Source: Psychrobacter sp. FDAARGOS_221
GTDB lineage: Bacteria; Pseudomonadota; Gammaproteobacteria; Pseudomonadales; Moraxellaceae
DNA: 64,000 nt
Direction of reading: 5' to 3'
Assembly: GCF_002313155.2 (NCBI RefSeq)
Contig: NZ_NWFK02000001.1
Location: forward strand, 1,364,001-1,428,000
The translations under genes and the position numbers were made by a program. Below, one piece after another: positions 17,056 through 25,707 of the stretch. Every line of letters starts with the position of its first letter. Position 1 is the stretch's first letter. Under the pieces are notes generated by a model, which saw only the letters and a program-made list of their open reading frames with translations, was not told the origin of the DNA and did not search any database.

Positions 17056-18896
17056 CCATGCCAGCCAACCATACACCTCACAATCTAGCTAATCGTAATC
17101 TGAATAATGACAATCTGGCTAATCGTAATCTGAATAATGACAATCTGGCTAATCGTAATCTGAATACAAAGCCAGCCGCTGTCTTTCGTTTACGTGACTT
17201 AGTGAAGCCCTCTTTTGACTTGTGGGTGTTTTCTTGGATGTTAGGGCTTATTACCGCCCTCTCCATGTTGGCGTTACTGATGATTTCAGGCTGGTTTATT
17301 ACCAGTGCTGCATTAGCAGGCATGATCGCTATTGGCTCACACAGCTTTAACTATATGATGCCTGCTGCCATCATCCGAGTGATGGCAATGGCACGTACTG
17401 CCGGTCGTTACGGTGAGCTGATGCTATCACACCATGCTGTGTTTTCATTATTAAAAGTACTGCGCCTACGCTTTTTTAGACAACTGGCTGCACAGCCGTT
17501 AATACAGCAACGTAAAACCTTGCATGCATCACAATACATGCATCGTTTGGTCAGTGATATCGACAAGCTCGATGAGTTTGTGCTGCGCGTCATTTCGCCT
17601 TGGTTAATTGGCATCGTTAGTATTGTTTTATTGGCGCTATTTGCCAGTTGGGTATTGCCTGTTGCAACAGGGGTTAAGCTGATTATCGTGGGCTTATTGG
17701 CAGCAAGTCTGCTACTGCCTTTTTATGCCAGCTTAAAAGGCATCGGCCAGGCCAGTCACTTATCGCAAGTGGCTGAAGCACGCCGCCAAAAGCTACTCGC
17801 CCCTTTATCTATTATCACTCAGTTATTGTTATGGCAGCAGTGGTATGCCCAAACCAAAGATTACGTGAATCAAGATGACCGCTTACAACAACTCGAATGG
17901 CGAGTGCAAAAGCAGCGTTCAGCCTACATGTTGGTCATACAGTGGCTGTTTAATGGTAGTTTGCTATTGGTGTTATATGGATTACTGCAGCTGACCCAAA
18001 ACCATGTAACGCCTATGACCTTTAATGTACCGCTTGCACTGGCAGTGACTTTGGGCTTGCTTGGTATTCAAGAGATTATCGTACCGTTAGGACAGCACTT
18101 CTTAGCCTTGGGCAACAGTATTGCTGCCAAGAACCGCTTAAATGATTTGCTAACCCCTGACAGTCAGACTCAAACAGCGCTGCAGTTATCACAACAGCCA
18201 GCATCACTGCCCCTGCCCGACTCTGAGCTTAGTGCCAGCTTGCAAGATGTCTGTGCCAAAATTCCACAGGCCTTGGTCGGTGCTCAACATGTGAACGCCC
18301 ATATTCAGTCGGGACGACCATTAATCATTAATGGGCCATCAGGGTGCGGGAAGTCGACGTTGCTACAAATGCTTGCCGGTGAGTTGCCTTTATTATCAGG
18401 CACTGTATTGCTCAATGAGCACCCTTGGTTTGATTATGATTGGCAAGATCAGCTGGGCTATTTGGGTCAACAGTTAGATATCTTTGATCAAAGTTTGGCC
18501 GCAAACCTAAGATTGGGCAAACCAGATGCCAGTGATGATGAGCTACTGGCTGTGTTAGATAAAGTGGGATTATCGCAATGGTTACAAGCACAGCCGCAAG
18601 GGTTAGACACCCCACTTGGTGAGTACGGTACGGCAATTTCTGGTGGTCAAGCAAGACGCATTGCGTTGGCACGATTGCTGTTAAAGCCGCGCCGAGTATT
18701 GCTACTCGATGAGCCGTTTGCAGGGCTAGATGCTCAGACCCGTGAGCATGTCTGGCAGCAGTTACGTCAGCATCAGCAGCATGATTTGCTCATCGTGGTC
18801 AGCCATCATGAGTGGGATATGGGCGAGTGTGACACCTTGACCCTTACTGAGGGTGTTTATCCGTTTTCAAACAGCAGTCACACTGATAACTACTAA
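17052..18896 (+). CDS. cydC: Thiol reductant ABC exporter, CydC subunit
   Basis: Partner half of CydDC. The start is placed at the ATG of 17052, which shares ATGA with the cydD stop and has AGGAG at 17040-17044; an upstream in-frame start would lack this site. The protein then has 614 residues, with a membrane domain beginning near residue 50, Walker A GPSGCGKST (about 427-435), signature ISGGQARRIALAR (about 529) and Walker B VLLLDEPFAGLD. The region just after the start is a 10-residue repeat, NLANRNLNND, in about 2.8 copies, encoded by an unusually exact 30-base tandem repeat. Confidence 0.95.
   Translation: MTMPANHTPHNLANRNLNNDNLANRNLNNDNLANRNLNTKPAAVFRLRDLVKPSFDLWVFSWMLGLITALSMLALLMISGWFITSAALAGMIAIGSHSFNYMMPAAIIRVMAMARTAGRYGELMLSHHAVFSLLKVLRLRFFRQLAAQPLIQQRKTLHASQYMHRLVSDIDKLDEFVLRVISPWLIGIVSIVLLALFASWVLPVATGVKLIIVGLLAASLLLPFYASLKGIGQASHLSQVAEARRQKLLAPLSIITQLLLWQQWYAQTKDYVNQDDRLQQLEWRVQKQRSAYMLVIQWLFNGSLLLVLYGLLQLTQNHVTPMTFNVPLALAVTLGLLGIQEIIVPLGQHFLALGNSIAAKNRLNDLLTPDSQTQTALQLSQQPASLPLPDSELSASLQDVCAKIPQALVGAQHVNAHIQSGRPLIINGPSGCGKSTLLQMLAGELPLLSGTVLLNEHPWFDYDWQDQLGYLGQQLDIFDQSLAANLRLGKPDASDDELLAVLDKVGLSQWLQAQPQGLDTPLGEYGTAISGGQARRIALARLLLKPRRVLLLDEPFAGLDAQTREHVWQQLRQHQQHDLLIVVSHHEWDMGECDTLTLTEGVYPFSNSSHTDNY
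17082..17166 (+). repeat. 30-bp in-frame tandem repeat in cydC
   Basis: Units start at 17082, 17112 and 17142; the last is 25 bases long. The first two differ at a single base (CTAGC versus CTGGC) and the second and third are identical. As the unit is 30 bases, copy-number change adds or removes 10 residues without a frameshift. Confidence 0.95.
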
Positions 18897-19028
18897 CAAT
18901 CAATGACAGCCACAGACTATCACTAACTTAAAATAAGTAGTTAATAGCCTAACGGTTTAGCGGTTGTTAGACTATATAGACGATGGTTTTAGGCGGGATA
19001 ACATAGGTCACATAACTATAAATGACAT

Positions 19029-19067
19029 AAAAAGAGGGCGTGCTCATTAAGCACGCCCTCTTTATTT
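19029..19067. terminator. Bidirectional terminator between cydC and ppk2
   Basis: Arms AAAGAGGGCGTGC (19031-19043) and GCACGCCCTCTTT (19051-19063) are perfectly complementary with a seven-base loop, flanked by A and T runs. It serves two convergent genes. Confidence 0.93.
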
Positions 19068-19106
19068 AATACAACCAATCACTTGTAATACTTGTTACTG
19101 GTAATA

Positions 19107-20240
19107 TTAGTCAACCGCAAGGTCTTCTTTTTCGCCCAGCTCATATAAAGCGCCAGCACGACCCACGATTAATGGATCAACGTTGCCGACTTGCTGCTTG
19201 TCTTTGCCGTCATACGGAAGTTTGTTTAATACATAACGCATGGCATTTAGACGCGCACGCTTCTTACAGTCTGACTTAATTACAATCCATGGCGACTCAG
19301 CAGTGTCTGTGTTGTAGAACATCGCTTCTTTGGCTAGGGTGTAATCGTCCCATTTATCCAGTGATGCCATATCAATCGGTGACAGCTTCCACTGCTTTAA
19401 TGGATGTGCTTCACGCTGTTTAAAGCGGCGACGCTGCTCATCACGGCTCACTGAGAACCAGAACTTAATCAGATGAATACCTGAATCAATCAAGTGCTTT
19501 TCAAACTCAGGCGTTTGCTTCATAAAGGTTTCGTACTGTTCATTGGTACAAAAGCCCATCACGCGCTCAACGCCGGCACGGTTATACCAAGAGCGGTCAA
19601 ATAACACCATCTCACCCACTGAAGGTAAGTGCTGAATATAACGTTGGAAGTACCACTGACCCATTTCACGCTCTGTTGGCTTCTCAAGTGCCACAACACG
19701 CGCACTACGTGGATTTAAGTGTTCCATAAAGCGCTTGATTGAACCACCTTTACCCGCTGCGTCACGACCTTCAAAGATAATCACAACTTTTTGATCGGTT
19801 TCACGTACCCAGCGCTGTAGCTTTAATAGTTCTACCTGTAAGTGATACTTTTGTTTTTCATACGTTTTGCGCGACAGACGATTTTTGTAAGGGTAGCCAC
19901 CTTCACGCCAGTTATCAGACAACTCATCGTCTCTTTTGCTACCGGTTTTTACTTTATTAGCCAAAGCATGTTCAGCAAACAAGTCTTTTAACTTAACCAA
20001 GTCATCAGGTGCGGCGTCATGAATCAAAGCTTGCAGGTGATCAGAGATACCCTCAACATTGCCATCTTTTAAATCTTTTAATAAGACCTCATCAATGACT
20101 TCTTTAGTTTTGATACGAGAACCCGCTTTCTTTTTTGTGGTCTCATAACGCTCAATGCCTTTGGCATCAGTTTTATAGTCATCGACTACCTTTTCAACTT
20201 TATTGTCTTTTTTGTTGGTCTTCTTTGATTTCTTTGACAT
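19107..20240 (-). CDS. ppk2: Polyphosphate kinase 2
   Basis: PPK2-family enzyme, transferring phosphate between polyphosphate and nucleotides in the cytosol. The catalytic core has Walker A EGRDAAGKGGSIKRF (about residues 156-170), the lid segment NPRSARVVALEKPTERE and Walker B LFDRSWYNRAGVERVMGF (about 211-228). The N-terminal 100 residues are a charged Lys-rich extension beginning MSKKSKKTNKKDNK, so the protein (377 residues) is longer than single-core PPK2s of about 270-300. Whether it prefers GDP, ADP or AMP cannot be told here. With ppx at 8080 the window encodes both building and removal of polyphosphate. Confidence 0.92.
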   Translation of the reverse strand: MSKKSKKTNKKDNKVEKVVDDYKTDAKGIERYETTKKKAGSRIKTKEVIDEVLLKDLKDGNVEGISDHLQALIHDAAPDDLVKLKDLFAEHALANKVKTGSKRDDELSDNWREGGYPYKNRLSRKTYEKQKYHLQVELLKLQRWVRETDQKVVIIFEGRDAAGKGGSIKRFMEHLNPRSARVVALEKPTEREMGQWYFQRYIQHLPSVGEMVLFDRSWYNRAGVERVMGFCTNEQYETFMKQTPEFEKHLIDSGIHLIKFWFSVSRDEQRRRFKQREAHPLKQWKLSPIDMASLDKWDDYTLAKEAMFYNTDTAESPWIVIKSDCKKRARLNAMRYVLNKLPYDGKDKQQVGNVDPLIVGRAGALYELGEKEDLAVD

Positions 20241-20696
20241 AACCGCTCCTCACGTTAAGCAGAACATTATTTAGTAAAACACAATACTTGAATAGGTTTC
20301 TTTAAACTATTATAGCAAGAATTTTAATCACCTTTATTGACTATTTGGTATATATTAATTGTTTTGAGTCTCAAGCTTCCAATCCCTTAAAAAAGTTATG
20401 GTTTAACGGCCATTGATTAAAAATGCGCTTGATTAAAAGATGCGCTTATTTAAAAGGTTTGCTTGATTAACAGATATACTGGACGAAAAGATGCCCTCTT
20501 TTTCAGTTAGCGCTATGATTTATCGCAGTAATATTATAAAGTTATTGTTTTTATCACTTATTTAGCATAGGGTCTGTTGACCATTGACCACACAAACCCA
20601 ACCAGTGGTTTATTTTCAAACATTGATTATTCTTAAACAAAAATATTGCTCTTAAACACAAACATTGTTCTCAAGCAAAAATAAAGATAGGTATAG
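20241..20696. other. Intergenic region between ppk2 and the DegV gene
   Basis: This 456-base divergent spacer should contain promoters of both genes. It has degenerate short direct repeats around 20410-20480 (variants of GCGCTTGATTAAAA) and again at 20630-20685 (CTTAAACA-type units). No gene is evident. Confidence 0.5.
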
Positions 20697-20705
20697 GTGC
20701 CCAAT

Positions 20706-21599
20706 ATGAGTCGCATAGTTTTAAGCACATCTTCTTCTGGGCTGGATGATATGGATATCAGCCATAATGTTGAGCTGATTCGTCTACGTATTCATGTCAA
20801 TAACGTAGAGTTCATTGATGGTAAAAACATCAGTAGTGAGCGCTTACAGTATTTAATGAATGAGGTGAGCCACTCCCCTGTGCGTACTTCGCCAGCGCCG
20901 GCACATGAAGTGGCTGTTATGCTTAACAACCTGCAGAATAAAGGGGTCAAAGAAGTGTTCATCACCACCCTATCTTCACAGGTTAGTGAAAGCTATCAGA
21001 TTATTAAACAGGTCGCTGACAGCTTCCAAGACAGCATGGATGTCTATGTTTATGACACCAAAGATCTCAATGCTTGTGAGGCATTACTGGCTTTAGAAGC
21101 CGATCGCTTGATGCAGCAAGATTACAGCATGACCGATATTGCTTCCCGTTTAGATGCATTACGCCGCAGTCATCAGATGCTGTTTGCCGCCGATGACCTA
21201 TCGTATTTGATTAAAAATAAAAAGGTGTCTGGAGCTGCAGGATTCTTTGCCAATCTGTTTAGTATCAAACCAGTGCTGCAAGTTTCTGATGCTGGCGCTG
21301 TGGTGCCGATTAGTAAAATTCGTAAAATTGATAAAGCGTTTGAATATATGATTGATGCACTGGCTGAAACCATGCTGCGCCCAGATTCATTTGCTTATAT
21401 GTTGAGTGCCGGCCGTCCTGATTTAGATCAGCGCTTTTTGCAGATGATTAAGCAGCGCACTGGCATTGATCGTTTGGCAGTGTTGCCGGTGTCATCCATT
21501 TCATTGGCCAATCACGGGCCGAGCGGATTAGGCTTATGTGTATTTAAAGGCGATGTACCTTCTGCTGCTCAATTATTCAAAACGACTGTTATAAATTGA
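20706..21599 (+). CDS. DegV family protein (fatty-acid-binding EDD fold)
   Basis: DegV proteins bind fatty acids; some, such as FakB of Gram-positives, present them to a kinase. The order of elements fits: an N-terminal beta strand and Ser-rich loop (IVLSTSSSGL), ERLQYLMNEVSHSPVRTSPAP, VFITTLSSQVSESYQIIKQV, VYVYDTKDLNACEALLALEA, and SYLIKNKKVSGAAGFFANLFSI cut as LIKNKKVSGAAGFFANLFS. I prefer the ATG at 20706, with AGG eight bases before, to the GTG at 20697. No FakA-type kinase is adjacent. The 297-residue length is normal. The gene is followed by degenerate repeats and a terminator. Confidence 0.87.
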   Translation: MSRIVLSTSSSGLDDMDISHNVELIRLRIHVNNVEFIDGKNISSERLQYLMNEVSHSPVRTSPAPAHEVAVMLNNLQNKGVKEVFITTLSSQVSESYQIIKQVADSFQDSMDVYVYDTKDLNACEALLALEADRLMQQDYSMTDIASRLDALRRSHQMLFAADDLSYLIKNKKVSGAAGFFANLFSIKPVLQVSDAGAVVPISKIRKIDKAFEYMIDALAETMLRPDSFAYMLSAGRPDLDQRFLQMIKQRTGIDRLAVLPVSSISLANHGPSGLGLCVFKGDVPSAAQLFKTTVIN

Positions 21600-21675
21600 T
21601 TGGTATAAAATGATAGATATTAATTGATTGGTATTGGCTGACTGGTACTAACTGATTGATATCAACTGACTGAAT

Positions 21676-21716
21676 AAAAAAAGCTCACCTGACATGTGTA
21701 AGGTGAGCTTTTTTAT
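21676..21716. terminator. Bidirectional terminator between the DegV gene and yjdM
   Basis: Arms AAAAAAGCTCACCT (21677-21690) and AGGTGAGCTTTTTT (21701-21714) pair perfectly around a 10-base loop. It serves two convergent genes. Confidence 0.93.
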
Positions 21717-21763
21717 TGACTTAAAATTTAAACTTAAGCCTTTGTCTAACTGATACTGATAAC

Positions 21764-22117
21764 TTAGGCTTTTTTAACCACAGAAGATTTTAACTTCATT
21801 GGACCAAAGCCATCAACTTTACAATCAATATCATGATCATCAGGCGCATCATGTAGCAGACGAATGTTCTTCACTTTGGTGCCCACTTTAATAGGCGTAG
21901 AAGACCCTTTTACTTTTAGGTCACGAATAACGGTGACGGTATCTCCGTCTTGCAACTCATTGCCTACCGCATCACGGATAACCGCTTCAGCCTCTGCAGA
22001 CTCAGCATTCTCTGCTTCAGCAGCAGTCCATTCATGGCCACACATAGGACAAACAAGTAATGCGCCATCTTCATAAGTTAAGTCAGAATCACAACTTGGG
22101 CAATTAGGTAAGCTCAT
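21764..22117 (-). CDS. yjdM: Zinc-ribbon protein YjdM (PhnA-like)
   Basis: A 117-residue protein with an N-terminal zinc ribbon, C-P-S-C near residue 6 and C-P-M-C-G near 23, then an acidic linker and a C-terminal beta domain ([50 protein letters not shown]). This is the pattern of E. coli YjdM, formerly called PhnA. Despite that name the family is not phosphonoacetate hydrolase and its function is unknown. It stands alone, with a terminator downstream and a divergent gene upstream. Confidence 0.93.
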   Translation of the reverse strand: MSLPNCPSCDSDLTYEDGALLVCPMCGHEWTAAEAENAESAEAEAVIRDAVGNELQDGDTVTVIRDLKVKGSSTPIKVGTKVKNIRLLHDAPDDHDIDCKVDGFGPMKLKSSVVKKA

Positions 22118-22506
22118 TATATCCTCATTATTAAGTTAGTATTACACCGAGTAATTGAATTATTAAATCACTATCTTTGACAATGATAACCTGTTAGTAA
22201 GATAGCCTTTTAGTATGATAGCTTTAGTACAGCCACTGTTATAGAGTTGACTAAACAACTAAATAACCTTGAAAGCTATACAATGTTAGATGCTTAGTAG
22301 CAGCTTAGCTTGGTTATTGTAGCCTAAATGCGAATGTTTTGCTCATTAGCGATGATAAATTGAAAATCATCCCCATCTATAACGCATAGATTATAAATAT
22401 TGCTGTCAGCGCTTGATGTCTTAAAGGGCCTGACCTATTAAATGTAAGTGATATGATAAATAACCCGCTAACACATAAATATACATGAATAAAAAGGATG
22501 CTAATT
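22118..22506. other. Intergenic region between yjdM and ygfZ
   Basis: A 389-base divergent spacer, expected to hold promoters of both genes. I see no repeats, RNA gene or coding sequence in it. Confidence 0.45.
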
Positions 22507-23250
22507 ATGAGTACTGTTAACTTTCAACAACTGACCGTATCCGGTGACGATAGCAGTAAGTTTTTGCAAAACCAACTCACTGTTAACACTAAAAAACTAA
22601 GCGTATCAGACAGCTACCAGCCATCTGCTATTGCCAACACTAAAGGCCGTATTGAGTTTGGTCTTTGGATCAGACAGTCAGCTGAAAACCAATTTGATAT
22701 TGTCACCAGTAGTGACTGCGTAGAAGGCTTACTGGCGCACCTCAAAAAGTATGGCGCATTTTTCAAAGTAGACTTCTCTGCACCAACCGATATTTATCCG
22801 TACGTTGCTGAACAAGACGGCACTAAAGTGGCGACCTTTAGCGATAATGCAGACGATAGCCAACCAGAAGCCTGGATGAGCGAAAGTATTGCTAGCGGCA
22901 ACTTTTGGATCGTGGCTGATACACAAGGTCAGTTCCAGCCTCAAGAGCTACGTTTACATCAACGTGGCGGGGTCGATTATGACAAAGGCTGCTATCTAGG
23001 CCAAGAAGTGATTGCCCGCATTTACTTCAAAGCATCACCGAAAGCCTTCTTACATCGTGTCAAAGGCACAGGTGACGTTCCTGCTGTCGGTGATAGCCTG
23101 GATAAAATCAAAGTGGTCAACGCCATTGCCACTGATGATGGCTTTGAAGCCTTAGTGGTTGCCAGACCTGAGCATATCGAGACCTCTGAGCTTGAGGTGT
23201 TATCATTGCCTGAGCCATTACAAGGCAGTGTTGCCCGTCCTGAGTCTTAA
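22507..23250 (+). CDS. ygfZ: Folate-binding Fe-S cluster repair protein YgfZ
   Basis: A 247-residue member of the GcvT-like folate-binding family that helps maintain Fe-S enzymes such as MiaB. The family signature K-G-C-Y-x-G-Q-E is present as DYDKGCYLGQEVIARIY at about residues 157-173, including the essential cysteine. The N-terminal half has the folate-binding layout (SGDDSSKFLQNQLTVN and NTKGRIEFGLWI). Start: the ATG at 22507 has AAGGA at the right distance, while the ATG at 22498 overlaps that site. It is shorter than E. coli YgfZ (326) but of normal Moraxellaceae type. A terminator follows. Confidence 0.92.
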   Translation: MSTVNFQQLTVSGDDSSKFLQNQLTVNTKKLSVSDSYQPSAIANTKGRIEFGLWIRQSAENQFDIVTSSDCVEGLLAHLKKYGAFFKVDFSAPTDIYPYVAEQDGTKVATFSDNADDSQPEAWMSESIASGNFWIVADTQGQFQPQELRLHQRGGVDYDKGCYLGQEVIARIYFKASPKAFLHRVKGTGDVPAVGDSLDKIKVVNAIATDDGFEALVVARPEHIETSELEVLSLPEPLQGSVARPES

Positions 23251-23335
23251 TAATCAATAATAACGGTGAAAATTTATAATAATGGTTAAGATTTAACAGT
23301 ACTGTTACCGACAACACCATTATTAATACGATTAA

Positions 23336-23371
23336 CTAAAAAAAGCGGCCTAATTTAGGTCGCTTTTTTGT
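23336..23371. terminator. Terminator between ygfZ and the Spy-like lipoprotein
   Basis: Arms AAAAAGCGGCCTA and TAGGTCGCTTTTT (one G-T pair) are flanked by A and T runs, centred near 23353. It lies between convergent genes and can act for both. Confidence 0.87.
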
Positions 23372-23403
23372 TCAATTACTTTCTATCAGTAATCAGCTCT
23401 ACT

Positions 23404-24066
23404 CTATTGGCTGCCAGCCGCATTACCCATAGATCTTTGAGCACCGCGTTGTGGCTGCATGGGCTGCATTTGTTGTTGCAATTGGGCTCGTTGCTCATCT
23501 GTCAGTAATTGGTTCATCTGATGCATATACTGCATATTTTCCATAAATCTGGCCTTTGACATTGCCGCATGCTGATCTGCCAACTTATTAAGTGCTGTTT
23601 GGTCTAGATTAGGGTTGTTCATTAAGGCTTGAGCTTGAGTATGCATTTGTTGCATTTGGGCATGATGGCCTTGGTATGCCTGAGCCTGTGATTGTCTTAA
23701 TGCTTGTAATTTTGACTGCTGTTCAGCGGTTAGATTTAATCGATCATAACCGCCCTGACCCATCATCATACCCATGCCCATCATACCATGCATGCCATAA
23801 CCGCCCATGTGATGCTCACCACGCATCATGGTAGCATGACCTTGCCCGCCCATATGGTGCTGTCCTTGGCCCATCATTACCTCATACATAGGATGATTTT
23901 GATTCATATGGCCCATTTGACCGTAATGATGACCTTGCTGCATCGAATGATGCATCTGACCCACAGAACGTGACTGCATATCTGACACTGCATCATTCTG
24001 GGCGCAAGCGACCGCTAGCAAACTGGCTGAAGCTATAAATAGTGCATTTCGTGCTAACTTTTTCAT
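23404..24066 (-). CDS. Met/His-rich Spy/CpxP-like envelope protein, probable lipoprotein
   Basis: The start is the ATG at 24064-24066, as GGAGG lies nine bases before it; the ATG 15 bases upstream overlaps that site. The 220-residue product opens MKKLARNALFIASASLLAVA followed by Cys21, a probable lipoprotein signal. Residues 40-110 are very rich in Met, His, Gly and Gln (for example GMHGMMGMGMMMGQGG), resembling copper-binding stretches. Two LTxxQ-type motifs follow, LTAEQQSKLQAL and LTDEQRAQLQQQ, as in Spy/CpxP/ZraP periplasmic chaperones. It is followed by the terminator near 23353. A role in metal binding or envelope stress is inferred from composition and fold family, not shown. Confidence 0.82.
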   Translation of the reverse strand: MKKLARNALFIASASLLAVACAQNDAVSDMQSRSVGQMHHSMQQGHHYGQMGHMNQNHPMYEVMMGQGQHHMGGQGHATMMRGEHHMGGYGMHGMMGMGMMMGQGGYDRLNLTAEQQSKLQALRQSQAQAYQGHHAQMQQMHTQAQALMNNPNLDQTALNKLADQHAAMSKARFMENMQYMHQMNQLLTDEQRAQLQQQMQPMQPQRGAQRSMGNAAGSQ

Positions 24067-24288
24067 CGTTTCCTCCTTCAATGCCTATCAATGACAGGGT
24101 CTGTATCTACTATTATGATAACCCATTTGGTTGTTATATTGCTTAATGAAACATTAAGAAAGGTAACTTTAACTGAGGCGAGCTCGATAAACGCTGGCTT
24201 AATTATTGCTGCCTTAGTTTTGGACTTAATTATTGCGACTATTTTTTATTTATTTTGCATAAGGCTGGCTTTTTGATATCTGTAAAAC

Positions 24289-24673
24289 ACAACAAAGCCG
24301 CATAACTTTCGCTATGCGGCTTTCGCTGTTGTCATCCTAACAGACCTACTATCTGCTACCCCATCCTAGAATAGTTGATAATAGCGAGCATCCTGCTCTT
24401 GTCATTCCAATTTCCCTTTATCCTAAACACCACATCCTATGACGCTTACAACAAAGTGTTTGTTTCCCTACTTGCTTGGCATTTAATACGTCATATTAAA
24501 ATATGACCTAATAACTGCTTCGCTTAATCCTTTATACGATAATTTGAACTGTTACATTCAAACCACTCAATCCTTTGAGTCATCATCCTTGATGCCGTAA
24601 AGCTATAATCGCAAATATCAGGGTAAGATAATAGTCGCTTAAGCGTCTAGTGTTGTAAGCATATGCTTACACG
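24289..24673. repeat. Long intergenic repeat, copy A
   Basis: 385 bases matching copy C (25309-25693) with 8 differences that I count by eye. Internal structures: a hairpin with arms AAAGCCGCATA/TATGCGGCTTT at the start (24289-24332), an inverted repeat GTCATATT/AATATGAC near 24490-24507, ACTCAA/TTGAGT near 24565-24580, and the perfect palindrome TGTAAGCATATGCTTACA at 24654-24671. The hexamer CATCCT recurs several times. Confidence 0.95.
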
Positions 24674-24687
24674 CCTACCTACCTGGC

Positions 24688-25098
24688 ACAATAAAGCCGC
24701 ATAACTTTCGCTATGCGGCTTTATTATTGTCATCCTTGACGGCGCTAATATCATCCGATCCATCCTAGACCAGTTAATAATAGTGAGCATCCTGCTCTAA
24801 GTCATTCCTTTTCCCTTTATTCCAAATGCCACATCCTGTGACCGTTACAATAAAGTGTTTGTTTCCCTACCTTATGACACCCCATTAAACTAAATGTGTT
24901 GTTCATAAGTCCTTATCCTTAATACGATAGTCTAAATAGTCTGGTTTAGACTTTAAGTGCCATACTTAAACTAAACTCTCTTACTTAAACCACTCAATCC
25001 TTTGAGTCATCATCCTTGATGCCGTAAAGCTATAATCGCAAATATCAGGGTAAGATAATAGTCGCCTAAGCGTCTAGTGCTGTAAGCATATGCTTACA
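24688..25098. repeat. Long intergenic repeat, copy B (diverged in the middle)
   Basis: This copy shares the opening hairpin (24688-24730), the CATCC-rich section, the ACTCAA/TTGAGT hairpin, the long conserved 3' section and the closing palindrome (25081-25098) with copies A and C. The middle, about 24870-24985, differs in sequence. It still forms hairpins, for example GTCTAAA/TTTAGAC near 24930-24951 and TTAAGT/ACTTAA near 24953-24968. Structure therefore seems to be kept while sequence changes. Confidence 0.9.
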
Positions 25099-25308
25099 AG
25101 ATACCTTTAGCTGACTCCATTGGGCCATCTAAAATAGGCCTGCTGGCCCTACCAGCTATGGGCTCATCATACTAATAGACTGATGTATTAGTCGTCTACT
25201 GGCTATAAACTAATTTAAGAAGATACTTAGTTTAAAAAGCAGCTTAAAATAAGGGATAACCTATAAGAAACCATATATACATATGTAAGAGAAAACCTAA
25301 TTTAAGAA

Positions 25309-25693
25309 ACAACAAAGCCGCATAACTTTCGCTATGCGGCTTTCGCTGTTGTCATCCTAACAGACCTACTATCTGCTACCCCATCCTAGAATAGTTGATA
25401 ATAGCGAGCATCCTGCTCTTGTCATTCCAATTTCCCTTTATCCTAAACACCACATCCTATGACGCTTACAACAAAGTGTTTGTTTCCCTACTTGCTTGGC
25501 ATTTAAAACGTCATATTAAAATATGACTTAATAACTGCTTCGCATAATCCTTTATACGATAGTTTGAACTGTTACATTCAAACCACTCAATCTTTTGAGT
25601 CATCATCCTTGATGCCGTAAAGCCATAATCGCAAATATCAGGGTAAGGTAATAGTCGCCTAAGCGTCTAGTGTTGTAAGCATATGCTTACACG
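25309..25693. repeat. Long intergenic repeat, copy C
   Basis: About 98% identical to copy A by manual comparison. It ends 14 bases from the stop codon of prc, so its terminal palindrome (25674-25691) and then its opening hairpin (25309-25352) are the first structures met by a transcript leaving prc. The hairpin could serve as the prc terminator. Confidence 0.95.
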
Positions 25694-25707
25694 TCCCTGA
25701 TAATGCA

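Larger units (their letters stand above)
24067..25707. other. 1.6-kb non-coding region with three long repeats
   Basis: No credible gene lies between the lipoprotein gene and prc. From 24289 to 25693 the region is mostly three copies of a repeat of about 385-411 bases, listed separately. Copies A and B are almost adjacent (24673 to 24688); B and C are separated by 210 unique bases. Each copy starts with a GC-rich hairpin and ends in an 18-base palindrome. Promoter elements of the lipoprotein gene should lie at the left end. Confidence 0.85.

Noticed and set aside
24091..24276. A 61-codon frame on the plus strand with hydrophobic C-terminal half
   Set aside because: It lies in the promoter region of the lipoprotein gene, has no convincing ribosome site and matches no family I know; hydrophobic codons follow from AT-rich sequence.
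24289..25693. The triple repeat as a CRISPR array or insertion sequence
   Set aside because: The repeat unit is near 400 bases with no short regular repeat/spacer pattern, no cas genes, no transposase frame and no terminal inverted repeats shared by both ends.
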